Shown: in pieces, positions 8,303 to 18,825 of the stretch
Position numbering within the stretch: the first letter of the stretch is position 1
How the letters are laid out: every line of letters starts with the position of its first letter
Assembly (NCBI GenBank): GCA_903832735.1
Contig: CAILCO010000081.1
Location: 1 to 37,976, forward strand
DNA length: 37,976 nt
Direction: 5' to 3'
DNA from: an uncultured Sterolibacterium sp.
GTDB taxonomy: Bacteria > Pseudomonadota > Gammaproteobacteria > Burkholderiales > Rhodocyclaceae
Translations under genes and position numbers: made by a program
The notes under the pieces: generated by a model
The model's input: the letters and a program-made list of their open reading frames with translations, nothing else
Database searches by the model: none
What the model was told of the DNA's origin: nothing

Positions 8303-9712
8303 ATGTCGCCCCAAGATGTTCTGAAATTGATCAAGGAGAAGGAAGTCAAGTTTGTCGATTTCCGCTTTACCGACACGCGTGGCAAGGAGCAGCATGTCGG
8401 CGTGCCGATCAAGGCTTTCGGACTTGAAAAGTTCGAAGACGGTCACGCCTTCGACGGTTCATCGATCGCCGGCTGGAAGGGCATTCAGGCGTCCGACATG
8501 CTTTTGATGCCGGATCCGGCCACGGCCTATATCGATCCCTTCATGGACGAAACCACCCTGATTCTGACCTGCGACGTGGTCGAACCGTCCGACGGCAAGG
8601 GTTACGACCGCGATCCGCGTTCGCTGGCCAAGCGTGCCGAGGCTTACCTCAAGAGTACCGGCCTGGGCGATACCTGCTATTTTGGCCCCGAGCCCGAGTT
8701 CTTCATTTTCGACTCGGTCGAATGGAAAGTGGACATGTCCGGCTCTTACTGCAAAGTCTTCTCGGAAGAGGCTGCGTGGTCGTCCGGCGAGAAATTCGAG
8801 GGCGGCAACATCGGGCACCGTCCGACCGTCAAGGGCGGCTATTTCCCGGTCCCGCCGGTCGACAGCCTGAACGACATCCGCGCCGCCATGTGTCTGGCGC
8901 TGGAATCCTGCGGCGTCGAAGTCGAGGTCCATCACCACGAAGTCGCCACCGCCGGCCAGTGCGAAATCGGCACCAAGTTCGGCCCCCTGGTGCGCCGCGC
9001 CGACATGACCCAGGTGCTGAAATACATCGTCCATAACGTTGCCCATAACTACGGCAAGACGGCCACCTTCATGCCCAAGCCGATCGTCGGCGACAATGGT
9101 TCGGGCATGCATGTGCACCAGTCGATCTGGAAGGACGGCAAGAATCTGTTTGCCGGCAACGGCTATGCCGGCCTGTCCGATTTCGCTCTGTACTACATCG
9201 GCGGCATCATCAAGCACGCCCGCGCCCTGAACGCGATTACCAATCCGGGCACCAATTCCTACAAGCGTCTGGTGCCGGGTTTCGAAGCCCCGGTCAAGCT
9301 GGCCTATTCGGCGCGCAACCGCTCCGCATCGATCCGCATTCCCTATGTGCAGAGCGACAAGGCGCGGCGCATCGAAGTCCGCTTCCCGGATCCGACCGCC
9401 AATCCTTACCTGGCCTTTACCGCCATGATGATGGCCGGCCTGGACGGCATTCAGAACAAGATTCATCCCGGCGATCCGGCCGACAAGAATCTCTACGATC
9501 TGCCGCCGGAAGAGGACGCAAAGATCCCGACCGTTTGTTCGAGTCTGGAGCAGGCGCTCGACTATCTCGACAAGGACCGCGAGTTCCTGACCCGGGGTGG
9601 CGTGTTCTCGAACGAAATGATCGATGCCTACATCGAACTGAAGATGGAGGAAGTCACGCGCTTCCGCATGACCACCCACCCGATCGAATACGACATGTAT
9701 TTCAGCCTGTAA
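8303..9712 (+). CDS. glnA: glutamine synthetase type I
   Basis: The 469-residue GSI-beta enzyme makes glutamine from glutamate, ammonium and ATP. It shows the DGSSI segment, [11 protein letters not shown] (metal Glu), [10 protein letters not shown], the [13 protein letters not shown] loop and the adenylylation segment NLYDLPPEE with Tyr398. The Tyr implies control by GlnE-type adenylylation. AGGAGAG lies 8–9 bases before the ATG. The upstream sigma-54 promoter and the downstream ntrBC genes indicate NtrC control. Length is normal. Confidence 0.98.
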   Translation: MSPQDVLKLIKEKEVKFVDFRFTDTRGKEQHVGVPIKAFGLEKFEDGHAFDGSSIAGWKGIQASDMLLMPDPATAYIDPFMDETTLILTCDVVEPSDGKGYDRDPRSLAKRAEAYLKSTGLGDTCYFGPEPEFFIFDSVEWKVDMSGSYCKVFSEEAAWSSGEKFEGGNIGHRPTVKGGYFPVPPVDSLNDIRAAMCLALESCGVEVEVHHHEVATAGQCEIGTKFGPLVRRADMTQVLKYIVHNVAHNYGKTATFMPKPIVGDNGSGMHVHQSIWKDGKNLFAGNGYAGLSDFALYYIGGIIKHARALNAITNPGTNSYKRLVPGFEAPVKLAYSARNRSASIRIPYVQSDKARRIEVRFPDPTANPYLAFTAMMMAGLDGIQNKIHPGDPADKNLYDLPPEEDAKIPTVCSSLEQALDYLDKDREFLTRGGVFSNEMIDAYIELKMEEVTRFRMTTHPIEYDMYFSL

Positions 9713-9728
9713 ATTTCCGGGCGAGTTT

Positions 9729-9789
9729 CGCCACAGCAGCGTTTCGGCTGTGGCGGGGAAAGAGGATGAGCTTGCTCATCCTTTTTTTT
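9729..9789 (+). terminator. glnA terminator region (two hairpins)
   Basis: A first hairpin has 9-base arms CGCCACAGC (9729–9737) and GCTGTGGCG (9747–9755). A second, AGGATGAGC/GCTCATCCT around 9763–9782, runs straight into eight T residues. The second is a classic intrinsic terminator, and it separates glnA transcripts from the DUF4124–ntrBC genes, perhaps only partly. Confidence 0.85.
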
Positions 9790-9842
9790 CGCCGGGCTTT
9801 CGCATACACTTCGCGGAGATCCATGTTTCCCGGTTCGCCAAA

Positions 9843-10310
9843 ATGATCGTCCGTTTCCCGTTGCTGTTTGCCCTATTGCTCGGTACCGGGTTTGCCCGCG
9901 CCGATACGCTCTACAAGTGTATCGATGATTCCGGCGTGGTGCTCTACACCAACCAGAAGGGCGGTGGCAGGAACTGCGCGATACTGTCGCGCGACCTGCC
10001 GGTGTCCACCTATACTGCGCCGAAACAGGCTCCGCCGCGTGCGGCGCCGGGTGACTTCCCGCGCGTCAATGAGGATACCCAAAAGGGCCGGGACACAGAT
10101 CGCCGCAGGATCCTGGAACAGGAACTCGCGACCGAGCAGCAGAGCCTGGAGCAAGCCAGGAAGGATCTGGCCGAGGGCGAGAGCATACGGCTGGGCAGCG
10201 AGAAGAATTACCAGAAATATCTCGATCGTGTGCAAGCGCTCAAGGACACCGTTGCCCTCCATGAGCGCAACGTCGAGGCCCTGAAGCGTGAGATGGTCAA
10301 TCTCAAGTAA
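9843..10310 (+). CDS. DUF4124 domain-containing secreted protein
   Basis: The 155-residue protein begins with a clear signal peptide (MIVRFPLLFALLLGTGFARA). A short DUF4124 domain follows (DTLYKCIDDSGVVLYTNQK), then a charged, probably coiled-coil C-terminal half from about residue 90. ATG 9843 is chosen because it begins the signal peptide; a longer frame from 9750 lies over the glnA terminator. DUF4124 proteins are found between glnA and ntrB in many betaproteobacteria, but their function is unknown. A periplasmic location is inferred. Confidence 0.85.
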   Translation: MIVRFPLLFALLLGTGFARADTLYKCIDDSGVVLYTNQKGGGRNCAILSRDLPVSTYTAPKQAPPRAAPGDFPRVNEDTQKGRDTDRRRILEQELATEQQSLEQARKDLAEGESIRLGSEKNYQKYLDRVQALKDTVALHERNVEALKREMVNLK

Positions 10311-10349
10311 GTCGCGGCGGTTTGTGACCCAGGTGGCCAGGTTCTTGCT

Positions 10350-11470
10350 ATGAAGCAGGGTATGGCTACGCCCGACTCATTCCGCAAGCATCAGACCCCG
10401 CATCCCCTGTTCGCCGGACTCGAACTGATTTCCTCGGCGGTGGTGCTGGTCGATGCGCGCTTGCTGATCCGTCATCTCAATTCCGCAGCCGAGAATCTCT
10501 TTGCGGCCAGTCAGCGTCAGTTGATTGGCCGTCCGCTGACGTATCTCCTGGGCGAACCGGCCGAACTGGCCGCCGCGTTCGAGAGCGCGCTGCACAATAA
10601 CTGCAGTTACACCAGTCACAATGTGGCGATCAAACGGCCGCAGGAAGTGACCCTGCATCTTGACTGCACCGTGTCGCCGATCGATATCGGCGGCACGCGC
10701 CTGCTCCTCGAATTCCGCCCGATCGAGCAGCAACTCAAGGTGGCGCGCGAGGAGCGCCTGCTCGAACAGCAACAGGCCAACCGGGAGTTGATCCGCAACC
10801 TGGCCCATGAGATCAAGAATCCGCTCGGCGGCATTCGCGGTTCCGCGCAACTGCTCGAGCACGAGTTGAGGATGCTGAAAAACGCGCCGCAACTCAAGGA
10901 ATACACCCAGGTCATCATCAAGGAGTCGGACCGCTTGCAGGATCTCATGCAGCGCCTGTTGTCGTCGCACAGGATGATGCAGCCGACGCTGGTCAATGTG
11001 CATGAGATCCTAGAACGGGTGCGTCGCCTGATCCACGCCGAGTATGCCGGGGTAGGCGTGCGGCGCGACTACGATACCTCCCTGCCCGACTTGACCGGCG
11101 ATCGCGAACAACTGATTCAGGTCATCCTGAACATCGCCCGGAACGCTGCCCAGGCGATGAATGGCCGAGGCGAGATCGTGTTCCGCACCCGCGCTGCACG
11201 TCAGGTGACCTTGGCCAAGCGCCGCTATCATCTGGCGCTGCAATTGCAGGTGATCGACAATGGTCCGGGAATTCCCGACGAGATGCGCGACAAGATCTTT
11301 TATCCGCTCGTTTCGGGGCGCGACGGCGGCACCGGTCTGGGCCTTACCCTGGCGCAGAGCTTTGTCCATCAGCATCACGGCACCATTGAAGTCGACAGTC
11401 ATCCAGGCCGTACCTGTTTTACCATCCTGCTGCCGTTGAACCACGGCAACTATAACAACGAAGGAAAAAA

Positions 11471-11474
<4 letters not shown>
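10350..11474 (+). CDS. ntrB: nitrogen regulation sensor kinase NtrB
   Basis: This 374-residue soluble histidine kinase/phosphatase controls NtrC in response to PII. It has an N-terminal PAS domain (about 20–125), an H box NLAHEIKNPLGG with His153, an N box (ILNIARNAAQAM), and the ATP-binding DNGPGIP and GGTGLGL loops. No membrane segments are seen, as expected for NtrB/GlnL. An in-frame ATG at 10362 is an alternative start. The stop overlaps the ntrC start as ATGA, showing tight coupling. Confidence 0.96.
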
Positions 11475-12874
<1,400 letters not shown>

Positions 12875-12883
12875 TCTTTCCCT

Positions 12884-12889
12884 TATAAT
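12884..12889 (+). promoter_or_regulatory. consensus -10 box upstream of birA
   Basis: A perfect TATAAT lies in the 46-base gap between ntrC and birA. The -35 position (AAGAGG) is poor. It is a possible promoter for birA–coaX, offered at low confidence. Confidence 0.35.
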
Positions 12890-12920
12890 CAAAACATGAG
12901 CGCCATGCCATCACGCCGCC

Positions 12921-13724
12921 TTGTTTGACGAAGCGTTTTCCGTTGCCGCCGTTGCCGATGCGCTCGGCAACCTGGCCTGCCGTTTCGACGTCGATGTGCT
13001 GGCGGAATGCGATTCCACCAATGCCCGCCTCCTGACGCTTGCGGAGTCCGGCGCACCCTCAGGCAGGGTCATTGCGGCGCTCCACCAGACCGCCGGGCGG
13101 GGCAGGCGCGGCCGCAACTGGTTCTCTGCTCCGGGTGACAGCCTCACCTTTTCTTTGCTCTGGCGCTTGCCCCCTGACGCGCCATTGTCGGGACTCTCGC
13201 TCGCCGTCGGCGTGGCTCTGGCGTGCGCCCTGGAGGACTTGGGCATCGCCGGCGTTTCGCTGAAGTGGCCGAACGACTTGCTGTTGCACGGGCGCAAGTT
13301 GGCCGGTGTGCTGATCGAATTGGTGCCGGGTGCCAGTCCTCCGGCGGCGGTGATCGGCATCGGCATGAACCTGCGCCGGCCACAAGGCATGCCTGAGGAT
13401 TTGTGCCGGACGGCAGCGGCGCTGATTGAAGCCGATCTTGAAGCCGATATTCCGCTGCCGGCGACCGTCGAACTGCTGGCCCGGCTGCTCACGGCGTTGC
13501 ATGAAGCGCTGATCACTTTCGCCGTTTCAGGATTCCCCGCATTTCGCGAAGCCTGGCAGAAGCGCCATGCATTTAATGATTGCGCGGTGCAACTGCTGGG
13601 CGATATTTCCGAACCGCTCGCAGGCATCTGCCGCGGCGTCGATTTTGACGGCGCGCTGCTGCTGGAAACCGCTGATGGCCGCCAGCGAATCATCAGCGGC
13701 GAGGTTTCGCTGCGGCCGTCATGA
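12921..13724 (+). CDS. birA: biotin–[acetyl-CoA carboxylase] ligase (no HTH domain)
   Basis: The 267-residue enzyme activates biotin with ATP and attaches it to the biotin carboxyl carrier protein. Visible are the CDSTN segment, the biotinyl-AMP loop GRGRRGRNW, KWPNDLLL and GRKLAGVLIE. The C-terminal BPL_C domain is present, but the N-terminal DNA-binding domain of E. coli BirA is absent, so it should not be a repressor. The only start in this frame with normal N-terminal spacing is TTG 12921, with a poor ribosome site; a frame-shifted ATG lies at 12896 (see findings). It overlaps coaX by ATGA. Confidence 0.93.
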   Translation: MFDEAFSVAAVADALGNLACRFDVDVLAECDSTNARLLTLAESGAPSGRVIAALHQTAGRGRRGRNWFSAPGDSLTFSLLWRLPPDAPLSGLSLAVGVALACALEDLGIAGVSLKWPNDLLLHGRKLAGVLIELVPGASPPAAVIGIGMNLRRPQGMPEDLCRTAAALIEADLEADIPLPATVELLARLLTALHEALITFAVSGFPAFREAWQKRHAFNDCAVQLLGDISEPLAGICRGVDFDGALLLETADGRQRIISGEVSLRPS

Positions 13725-14446
13725 CGCTGCTCTGTCTCGACTGCGGCAACACCCGGCTGAAGTGGGGCCTGCATAGCAACGGACTATGGCTGGAGCGGGG
13801 CGCTCTGCCGCTGACCGGGATTGGCCTGCTGCCGGAGACGATTTTCTCCTTGCCCCGCCCGGTGCGCGCGATCGCGTGCAATGTCGCCGGCTTGCAGGCA
13901 AGCGACGCGATTGCGGCTGTCGCCGAGACGCTCGCCGTACCGCTTTCCTGGGCGACCGCGCGCGCCGAACAGTGCGGCGTGAAAAATTCCTACGATGTCC
14001 CGTCCCGTCTCGGCGCGGACCGCTGGGCGGCGCTGATCGGTGCAAGCAGCGTGCATCGTGGCGCCTGTCTCGTGGTCAATGCCGGCACGGCCACCACCAT
14101 CGATGTGCTCGATGGCGAGTGCGTGTTTCGCGGCGGACTGATACTGCCTGGCATCGATCTGATGCGAGCCGCGCTGGCCGGCAATACCGCCCAGTTGCCG
14201 CTCGCCGAGGGCAAGTTTGACGCCCTGCCACGCAATACCGCAGATGCCATTGCCAGCGGGGCCTTGCAGGCCACCGCCGGCGCGATCGAGCGGATGTTTC
14301 AGCGGCTTGCCGGGCAGGCCGGCGCCATCTGCCTGCTCTCGGGCGGGGCTGCGGAAAATCTGGCGCCGCTGCTGGACATCCCGCTGCTATGCATCGACAA
14401 TCTGGTTCTCGAAGGGCTTGCGCAACTGGCCGATAAGCAAGAGTAG
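13721..14446 (+). CDS. coaX: type III pantothenate kinase
   Basis: The 241-residue CoaX carries out the first step of coenzyme A synthesis, phosphorylating pantothenate. It has the ASKHA-fold motifs LDCGNTRLKWG at the N terminus, GADRWAALIGA and VNAGTATTID. Type III kinases are not feedback-inhibited by CoA. The birA–coaX pairing is common in betaproteobacteria (coaX is 'baf' in Bordetella). The start overlaps the birA stop (ATGA). Confidence 0.95.
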   Translation: MTLLCLDCGNTRLKWGLHSNGLWLERGALPLTGIGLLPETIFSLPRPVRAIACNVAGLQASDAIAAVAETLAVPLSWATARAEQCGVKNSYDVPSRLGADRWAALIGASSVHRGACLVVNAGTATTIDVLDGECVFRGGLILPGIDLMRAALAGNTAQLPLAEGKFDALPRNTADAIASGALQATAGAIERMFQRLAGQAGAICLLSGGAAENLAPLLDIPLLCIDNLVLEGLAQLADKQE

Positions 14447-14513
14447 TTGCCTGCGCGGGGTAAGCTGCCCGAGGAATTTTTGGACTTAATTGATAACGAG
14501 GAGGACGCGAATA

Positions 14514-15866
14514 ATGACTGCACACAAAGTGATACTCGACGAATCGGAGATGCCGACCCACTGGTACAACATCGTCGCCGACATGCCCAATCCTCCGGCG
14601 CCGCCCATGGGTCCGGATGGCAAGCCGGTAGGTCCGGAGCAGATGCTGCAGATATTTTCCATGCCCATCCTCGAACAGGAGATGTCTGCGGAGCGCTGGA
14701 TCGCCATCCCCGAACCGGTGCGTGAAATTTATCGCCTCTGGCGGCCCTCGCCCCTGTGTCGGGCGACGCGACTGGAGCAGGCCCTGGGTACACCGGCCAA
14801 GATCTACTACAAGAACGAGAGCGTCTCGCCGGCCGGTTCGCACAAGCCGAACTCCGCCGTGGCCCAGGCCTATTTCAACAAGCAGGCGGGCATCAAGCGC
14901 ATGACCACAGAAACAGGCGCAGGGCAGTGGGGTTCGTCCCTGGCTTTCGCGGCGCAGATGTTCGAGATCGAACTGCGCATTTACATGGTCAAGGTCAGTT
15001 ACGACCAGAAGCCTTTCCGCCGTTCGATGATGCAGACCTGGGGCGCCGAGGTGCTGGCCAGCCCGACCAACCTCACCCAGGCTGGGCGCAATGCCCTGGC
15101 CCGGGATCCGAACAACCCTGGCTCGCTCGGTCTGGCCATCTCCGAGGCCGTGGAAGAGGCGGCCGGGCGCGAGGATACCAAGTACGGGCTGGGATCGGTG
15201 CTGAACCATGTGCTGCTGCATCAGACGGTGATCGGTCTCGAGGCCAAGAAGCAGTTCGAGAAAATCAACGTTTATCCGGACATGATCTTCGCACCCTGCG
15301 GCGGTGGTTCCAACTTCGCCGGCGTGGCCTTCCCGTTCTTCGCCGACAAGGCGGCAGGCAAGAAGGTGCGCCTGGTCGCGGTGGAGCCCAGTTCCTGCCC
15401 TACCCTGACCAAGGGGCACTATGCTTACGACTACGGCGACGAGTCCGGCTATACCCCGATCATGCTGATGTACACGCTCGGTCATGACTTCATGCCGCCT
15501 TCGATTCACGCCGGCGGCCTGCGCTATCACGGCGACTCGCCGCTGGTGTCGCAGCTCCTCAAGGAGGGACTGATCGAGGCGGTGGCCGTTCCGCAAGTTG
15601 CCACCTTCGCGGCCGGCGTGCAGTTCGCGCGCGCCGAGGGCATCATCCCCGCGCCCGAGTCGAACCATGCCATTCGCGCCGTGATCGACGAGGCCCTGAA
15701 CTGCAAGAAGACCGGAGAACCGAAGGTACTGTTTTTCAATCTCTCGGGTCATGGCCATTTCGACATGGCCTCTTACGACAAGTATCTGGCCGGCAAGCTC
15801 GAGGATTACGATTATCCGGAAGCGGAGATCAATGCTGCGCTCGATCGCCTGCCCAAGATTGGCTAG
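14514..15866 (+). CDS. trpB2: TrpB2-type tryptophan synthase beta-like enzyme
   Basis: The 450-residue PLP enzyme has the Schiff-base Lys111 in GSHKPNSA, the ETGAGQWG segment and the phosphate loop CGGGSNFAG. The extended N terminus and length fit the TrpB2 branch, not the roughly 400-residue TrpB1 that pairs with TrpA. TrpB2 can make tryptophan from indole and serine, and may salvage indole. ATG 14514 is chosen because GAGGAGG lies 8–14 bases before it; a TTG at 14490 is less likely. No trpA or other trp gene is nearby, so it is a stand-alone copy. Confidence 0.92.
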   Translation: MTAHKVILDESEMPTHWYNIVADMPNPPAPPMGPDGKPVGPEQMLQIFSMPILEQEMSAERWIAIPEPVREIYRLWRPSPLCRATRLEQALGTPAKIYYKNESVSPAGSHKPNSAVAQAYFNKQAGIKRMTTETGAGQWGSSLAFAAQMFEIELRIYMVKVSYDQKPFRRSMMQTWGAEVLASPTNLTQAGRNALARDPNNPGSLGLAISEAVEEAAGREDTKYGLGSVLNHVLLHQTVIGLEAKKQFEKINVYPDMIFAPCGGGSNFAGVAFPFFADKAAGKKVRLVAVEPSSCPTLTKGHYAYDYGDESGYTPIMLMYTLGHDFMPPSIHAGGLRYHGDSPLVSQLLKEGLIEAVAVPQVATFAAGVQFARAEGIIPAPESNHAIRAVIDEALNCKKTGEPKVLFFNLSGHGHFDMASYDKYLAGKLEDYDYPEAEINAALDRLPKIG

Positions 15867-15920
15867 CCAGGTGTCCCATGGCAACTCCGCAGCGGAGCGG
15901 AGTCGCCTGGGGAGGTCGGG

Positions 15921-16157
15921 ATGGCCGGCATAATAGCCGGCCAATCGGGCATGCTCCGCTCGCCTAGGCTGTTCCTCCTGCTGGTTCTGGCGAACCTGCT
16001 GTTCTTCGCCTGGGGCCAGCACTATTTCGGCGACGCCGAAACGGGCCGCGAGCCGCAACGGCTGGCCAGGCAACTGTCGCCCGAGAAACTGCGCATAGTG
16101 GCGATTGCCGCTCCCACGGCAGCGCCGCCCGCGCCGACCGCTCAGCCCGGGCCGTGA
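15921..16157 (+). CDS. small single-pass membrane protein
   Basis: The 78-residue protein has one hydrophobic segment (LFLLLVLANLLFFAW, about residues 17–31) followed by QHYFG…REPQRLARQLSPEKLRIV and a Pro/Ala-rich tail. The post-membrane stretch resembles the N-terminal part of betaproteobacterial SPOR-like membrane proteins, but no SPOR domain follows. ATG 15921 has a strong GGAGG 5 bases upstream; ATG 15951 is an alternative. Its stop overlaps the coaE GTG start (GTGA), suggesting coupling with coaE. Function unknown. Confidence 0.7.
   Translation: MAGIIAGQSGMLRSPRLFLLLVLANLLFFAWGQHYFGDAETGREPQRLARQLSPEKLRIVAIAAPTAAPPAPTAQPGP
15923..15942 (+). promoter_or_regulatory. hairpin over the start of the small membrane protein gene
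   Basis: GGCCGGC-ATAATA-GCCGGCC is a perfect 7-base-pair, GC-only stem with a 6-base loop. It begins at the G of the ATG at 15921. There is no T run, so it is not a typical terminator; it could limit translation initiation. Confidence 0.45.
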
Positions 16158-16786
16158 CGGATCCCCTGGTCGTCGGCCTGACCGGCGGGATCGGTAGCGG
16201 CAAGAGCGCGGCCGCGGCGATGTTTGCGGAACTCGGCGCCGCCGTGATCGATGCCGATGCCATCGCGCACGAGTTGACTGCTCCGGCCGGGCAGGCCATT
16301 GCCGCTATCCGGCAAGGTTTCGGCGACGAACTGATCGGTGCCGACGGCGCGCTCGATCGCAACGCCATGCGCCGCCTGGTATTCGCCGATACGACGGCGA
16401 AGGCGCGTCTGGAAGCCATCCTCCATCCGCTGATTCGCGCCGAAAGCGAGCGCCGTTGCGCAGCCGGACTTGCCGCCGGAGCACCTTATGCTGTACTGGT
16501 GGTGCCACTCCTGGTCGAGTCGAAAACCTATCGGAGCCGCGTCGGGCGCATCGTCGTGGTTGATTGTGCCGAGGAAACCCAGATTCTGCGCGTCATGGCG
16601 AGAAGTGGCCTGACGCGCGCAGAGACCAAACGCATCATGGCGACCCAGGCGACCCGCGCCGAGAGGCTGGCGGTGGCCGACAATGTCATCGCCAATGACG
16701 GAGACATGGCGGCGCTGCATGCTCAAGTCGAGGTCTTGCATCGTCTTTACCTGGAGCGTTCTGACAAGTCTTGTCAGAATGGTTGA
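16154..16786 (+). CDS. coaE: dephospho-CoA kinase
   Basis: The 210-residue P-loop kinase carries out the last step of coenzyme A synthesis. Walker A is GGIGSGKS (11–18), followed by the DADAIAHEL segment, the HPLIRAE lid region and VVPLLVES. GTG 16154 is the start, overlapping the upstream stop by four bases. The coaE–zapD–yacG order matches E. coli and many proteobacteria. Together with coaX, the first and last steps of CoA synthesis lie 2.4 kb apart here. Confidence 0.95.
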   Translation: MTDPLVVGLTGGIGSGKSAAAAMFAELGAAVIDADAIAHELTAPAGQAIAAIRQGFGDELIGADGALDRNAMRRLVFADTTAKARLEAILHPLIRAESERRCAAGLAAGAPYAVLVVPLLVESKTYRSRVGRIVVVDCAEETQILRVMARSGLTRAETKRIMATQATRAERLAVADNVIANDGDMAALHAQVEVLHRLYLERSDKSCQNG

Positions 16787-16839
16787 GGTTTGGGCGCGAA
16801 TAGGTCAGAATTGCTCGACATTTCACTCTTGGCGGGCGT

Positions 16840-17595
16840 GTGATTACCTACGAATATCCTCTCAGTGAGCGCATTCGCACGTTGCTCCGCCTCGAATCCC
16901 TGTTCGACAGGGCGCAATATTTCGTGGCTGCCGACGATGCCATGGCCCACCATGTCGCACTCCTGACACTGTTCGAAATACTCGAAGTCGCCGGTCGCGC
17001 CGACCTCAAGTTCGATCTGGTTCAAGAACTCGAGCGCCAGCGCCAGACGCTGCTCTCCTTCCGCAACAATCCCGAGATTTCCGAAGAAGCCCTCTCCGGC
17101 GCGCTCTACGAGATCGAGCAGGCCGGCGCCCAGATGCTGGCCATGCATGGCAAGATCGGCCAGTACTTGCGCGAAAACGAATGGCTGATGGCAATCAAGA
17201 ACCGCGCGGCGATACCCGGCGGCGTCTGCGAGTTCGATCTTCCCGCTTACCACTACTGGCTGCATCGCGATGTCGAACAGCGCCGCAGCGGGCTGAATGG
17301 CTGGCTGGCGCCTATTCTGCCGATCAGCGCCGGGCTGTCGATCGTGTTGCGGCTGTTGCGCGCCTCCGGCAGGCCGGAGCGGCAACTTGCCGCCAGCGGC
17401 GCTTACCAGTTGATGCTCGCCGGCCGTACGGCGCAGATGTTGCGTCTGCGCGTACCCCGCGGAAACCCGCATATCCCCGAGATCAGCGCCAACAAGTATG
17501 CGCTGAACATCCGCTTCACCACGCCCGACGGCGACCTGCGCCCGCGCCCGGCGGAGGTCGATGTGGCCTTCGAACTGACTTTCTGCAATCTGTGA
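16840..17595 (+). CDS. zapD: cell division protein ZapD
   Basis: The 251-residue protein matches ZapD (formerly DUF1342), a cytoplasmic FtsZ-bundling factor at the division ring. Characteristic segments are [16 protein letters not shown] at the N terminus, FFAHAL-type replacement [15 protein letters not shown], and the C-terminal beta-rich region ending [12 protein letters not shown]. It starts with GTG at 16840. Its stop overlaps the yacG start (GTGA). Confidence 0.94.
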   Translation: MITYEYPLSERIRTLLRLESLFDRAQYFVAADDAMAHHVALLTLFEILEVAGRADLKFDLVQELERQRQTLLSFRNNPEISEEALSGALYEIEQAGAQMLAMHGKIGQYLRENEWLMAIKNRAAIPGGVCEFDLPAYHYWLHRDVEQRRSGLNGWLAPILPISAGLSIVLRLLRASGRPERQLAASGAYQLMLAGRTAQMLRLRVPRGNPHIPEISANKYALNIRFTTPDGDLRPRPAEVDVAFELTFCNL

Positions 17596-17786
17596 CCGCG
17601 GGCAGTGGATCGCCGCGCATCGTCAATTGCCCCACCTGCGGCAAGCCCGTGGCCTGGTCAGGCGGTAATCCCTTCCGGCCGTTCTGTTCTGAGCGCTGCA
17701 AGCAAATAGATCTGGGTGCCTGGGCGGCGGAAGATTATCGTGTGCCGGAGTCGGCTCCGTCGCCCGAAGACGACGAGTTGAACTGA
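17592..17786 (+). CDS. yacG: DNA gyrase inhibitor / zinc-binding protein YacG
   Basis: The 64-residue protein starts with GTG at 17592, inside the zapD stop. It carries the four zinc ligands CPTCGKPV and [12 protein letters not shown], followed by the [10 protein letters not shown] tail, all diagnostic of YacG. E. coli YacG binds GyrB and blocks DNA binding by gyrase. The longer open frame upstream is a shadow of zapD. Confidence 0.92.
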   Translation: MTAGSGSPRIVNCPTCGKPVAWSGGNPFRPFCSERCKQIDLGAWAAEDYRVPESAPSPEDDELN

Positions 17787-17892
17787 CGAACTAAGCGCTA
17801 TCCCCCCGGCCCCTTTCCGTGAAGGAGGGCGACGATGGCTCGGTATCCTCGCAGTTTTACCCGGCCCCCGCCTTGGGGCGGCCCGGCGGCGG

Positions 17893-18825
17893 CTATTCCC
17901 AGGCTGCGCGGATTGCCGCGATGCCGTGCGCACCGGCCTGCCAGGCGGCTTCCTTGTCTTCGCGAGCCAAGCCGCCGAGGGCGAAGATCGGCAGCGGATA
18001 ATCCGCCGCCAGGGAGCCGAACGCAGCCCATCCCATCCCTGGCCGGCCGGGATGGCTGGCGGTTTCCTTGACCGGCCCGAGCACCACGAAGTCGAGACCG
18101 AGGCGCCGTGCCTGGGCGAGTTCCCCGGCATCGTGGCAGGAGGCCGCGACCAGGGGAAAGTCCGGGCGTCTGGACAGGGACAGCAACTGGCTCGCCGTCA
18201 GGTGCACGCCATCGGCGCCGGCGTCATTGGCCAGCGCCATGTCGCCGTTGACCAGCACCCGGGCGCCGTAGCCGTGGCAGAGATCGACCGCCGCATGGAC
18301 CCAGGCGGCGCGCTGGGCAGTCGCAAGACCCGCCTCGCGCAATTGCACCAGGCGCAGGCCGTGATCGAGCGCGCGGGTCAGCGCCTCGAGTTGGCGGTCG
18401 ACGCCGATCTCGCCAGCGTGGCTGATGGCGTAGAAATCAGGCAGGGCCAGCGCCGCCAGTACCGGCGCGTTGGCCGGCAGCAGCGGCGAGACCGTGACAG
18501 CATCCGCCCGCTGCCACGCTAGCGCGTCGTGCTGCAGCTCCTGCAATTCGCCGCTCCAGCGCAACACCCGGAAAAAGTGTAGCCGCACCTCGGCGTGCTC
18601 GTAACTGAACTCGCGGGTGATCCAGGGATAGGCCGCATCGACCGCTATCCCCAGTTCCTCCTGCAACTCGCGCAGCAGCGCTTCGCGGGGTGTTTCGTTG
18701 GCTTCGACCTTGCCGCCGGGAAACTCCCAGTAGCCGGGATAGAAACTGCCGGATGGCCGGCGACCGAGCAGGAAGCTGCCGTCCGGGCGCAGGATGACCG
18801 CGGCGGCAACTTCAACGACCTTCAA
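17893..18825 (-). CDS. Nudix (MutT-like) hydrolase fused to ThiE/TenI-like domain
   Basis: The 310-residue protein has a Nudix domain with a complete Nudix box (GGKVEANETPREALLRELQE followed by ELGI), resembling MutT, which removes 8-oxo-dGTP. A C-terminal half from about residue 130 resembles thiamine phosphate synthase/TenI: LVQLREAG, VLVNGDMALANDAGADGVHL, VVLGPVKETASHPGRPGMGW, FALGGL. This fusion is known in proteobacteria. The chosen start is TTG 18825, which overlaps the upstream stop as TTGA and leads directly into KVVEVAAAVI; the longer frame to 18930 lies inside the neighbouring gene. Whether the second domain is active is unclear. Confidence 0.88.
   Translation of the reverse strand: MKVVEVAAAVILRPDGSFLLGRRPSGSFYPGYWEFPGGKVEANETPREALLRELQEELGIAVDAAYPWITREFSYEHAEVRLHFFRVLRWSGELQELQHDALAWQRADAVTVSPLLPANAPVLAALALPDFYAISHAGEIGVDRQLEALTRALDHGLRLVQLREAGLATAQRAAWVHAAVDLCHGYGARVLVNGDMALANDAGADGVHLTASQLLSLSRRPDFPLVAASCHDAGELAQARRLGLDFVVLGPVKETASHPGRPGMGWAAFGSLAADYPLPIFALGGLAREDKEAAWQAGAHGIAAIRAAWE

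Noticed and set aside
8459-9679. 406-residue minus-strand open frame over glnA
   Set aside because: Shadow of the highly conserved glnA; composition only, no motif.
14076-16073. 665-residue minus-strand open frame over coaX, trpB2 and the small membrane protein gene
   Set aside because: Long because of high GC; it spans three genes with good ribosome sites and shows no domain.
17787-17892. GC-rich inverted sequences between yacG and the Nudix gene, considered as a second copy of the cusA repeat or a terminator
   Set aside because: Only short imperfect arms are seen (for example CCGCC-TTGG-GGCGG) without a T run, and the sequence does not match the cusA repeat beyond C/G richness.
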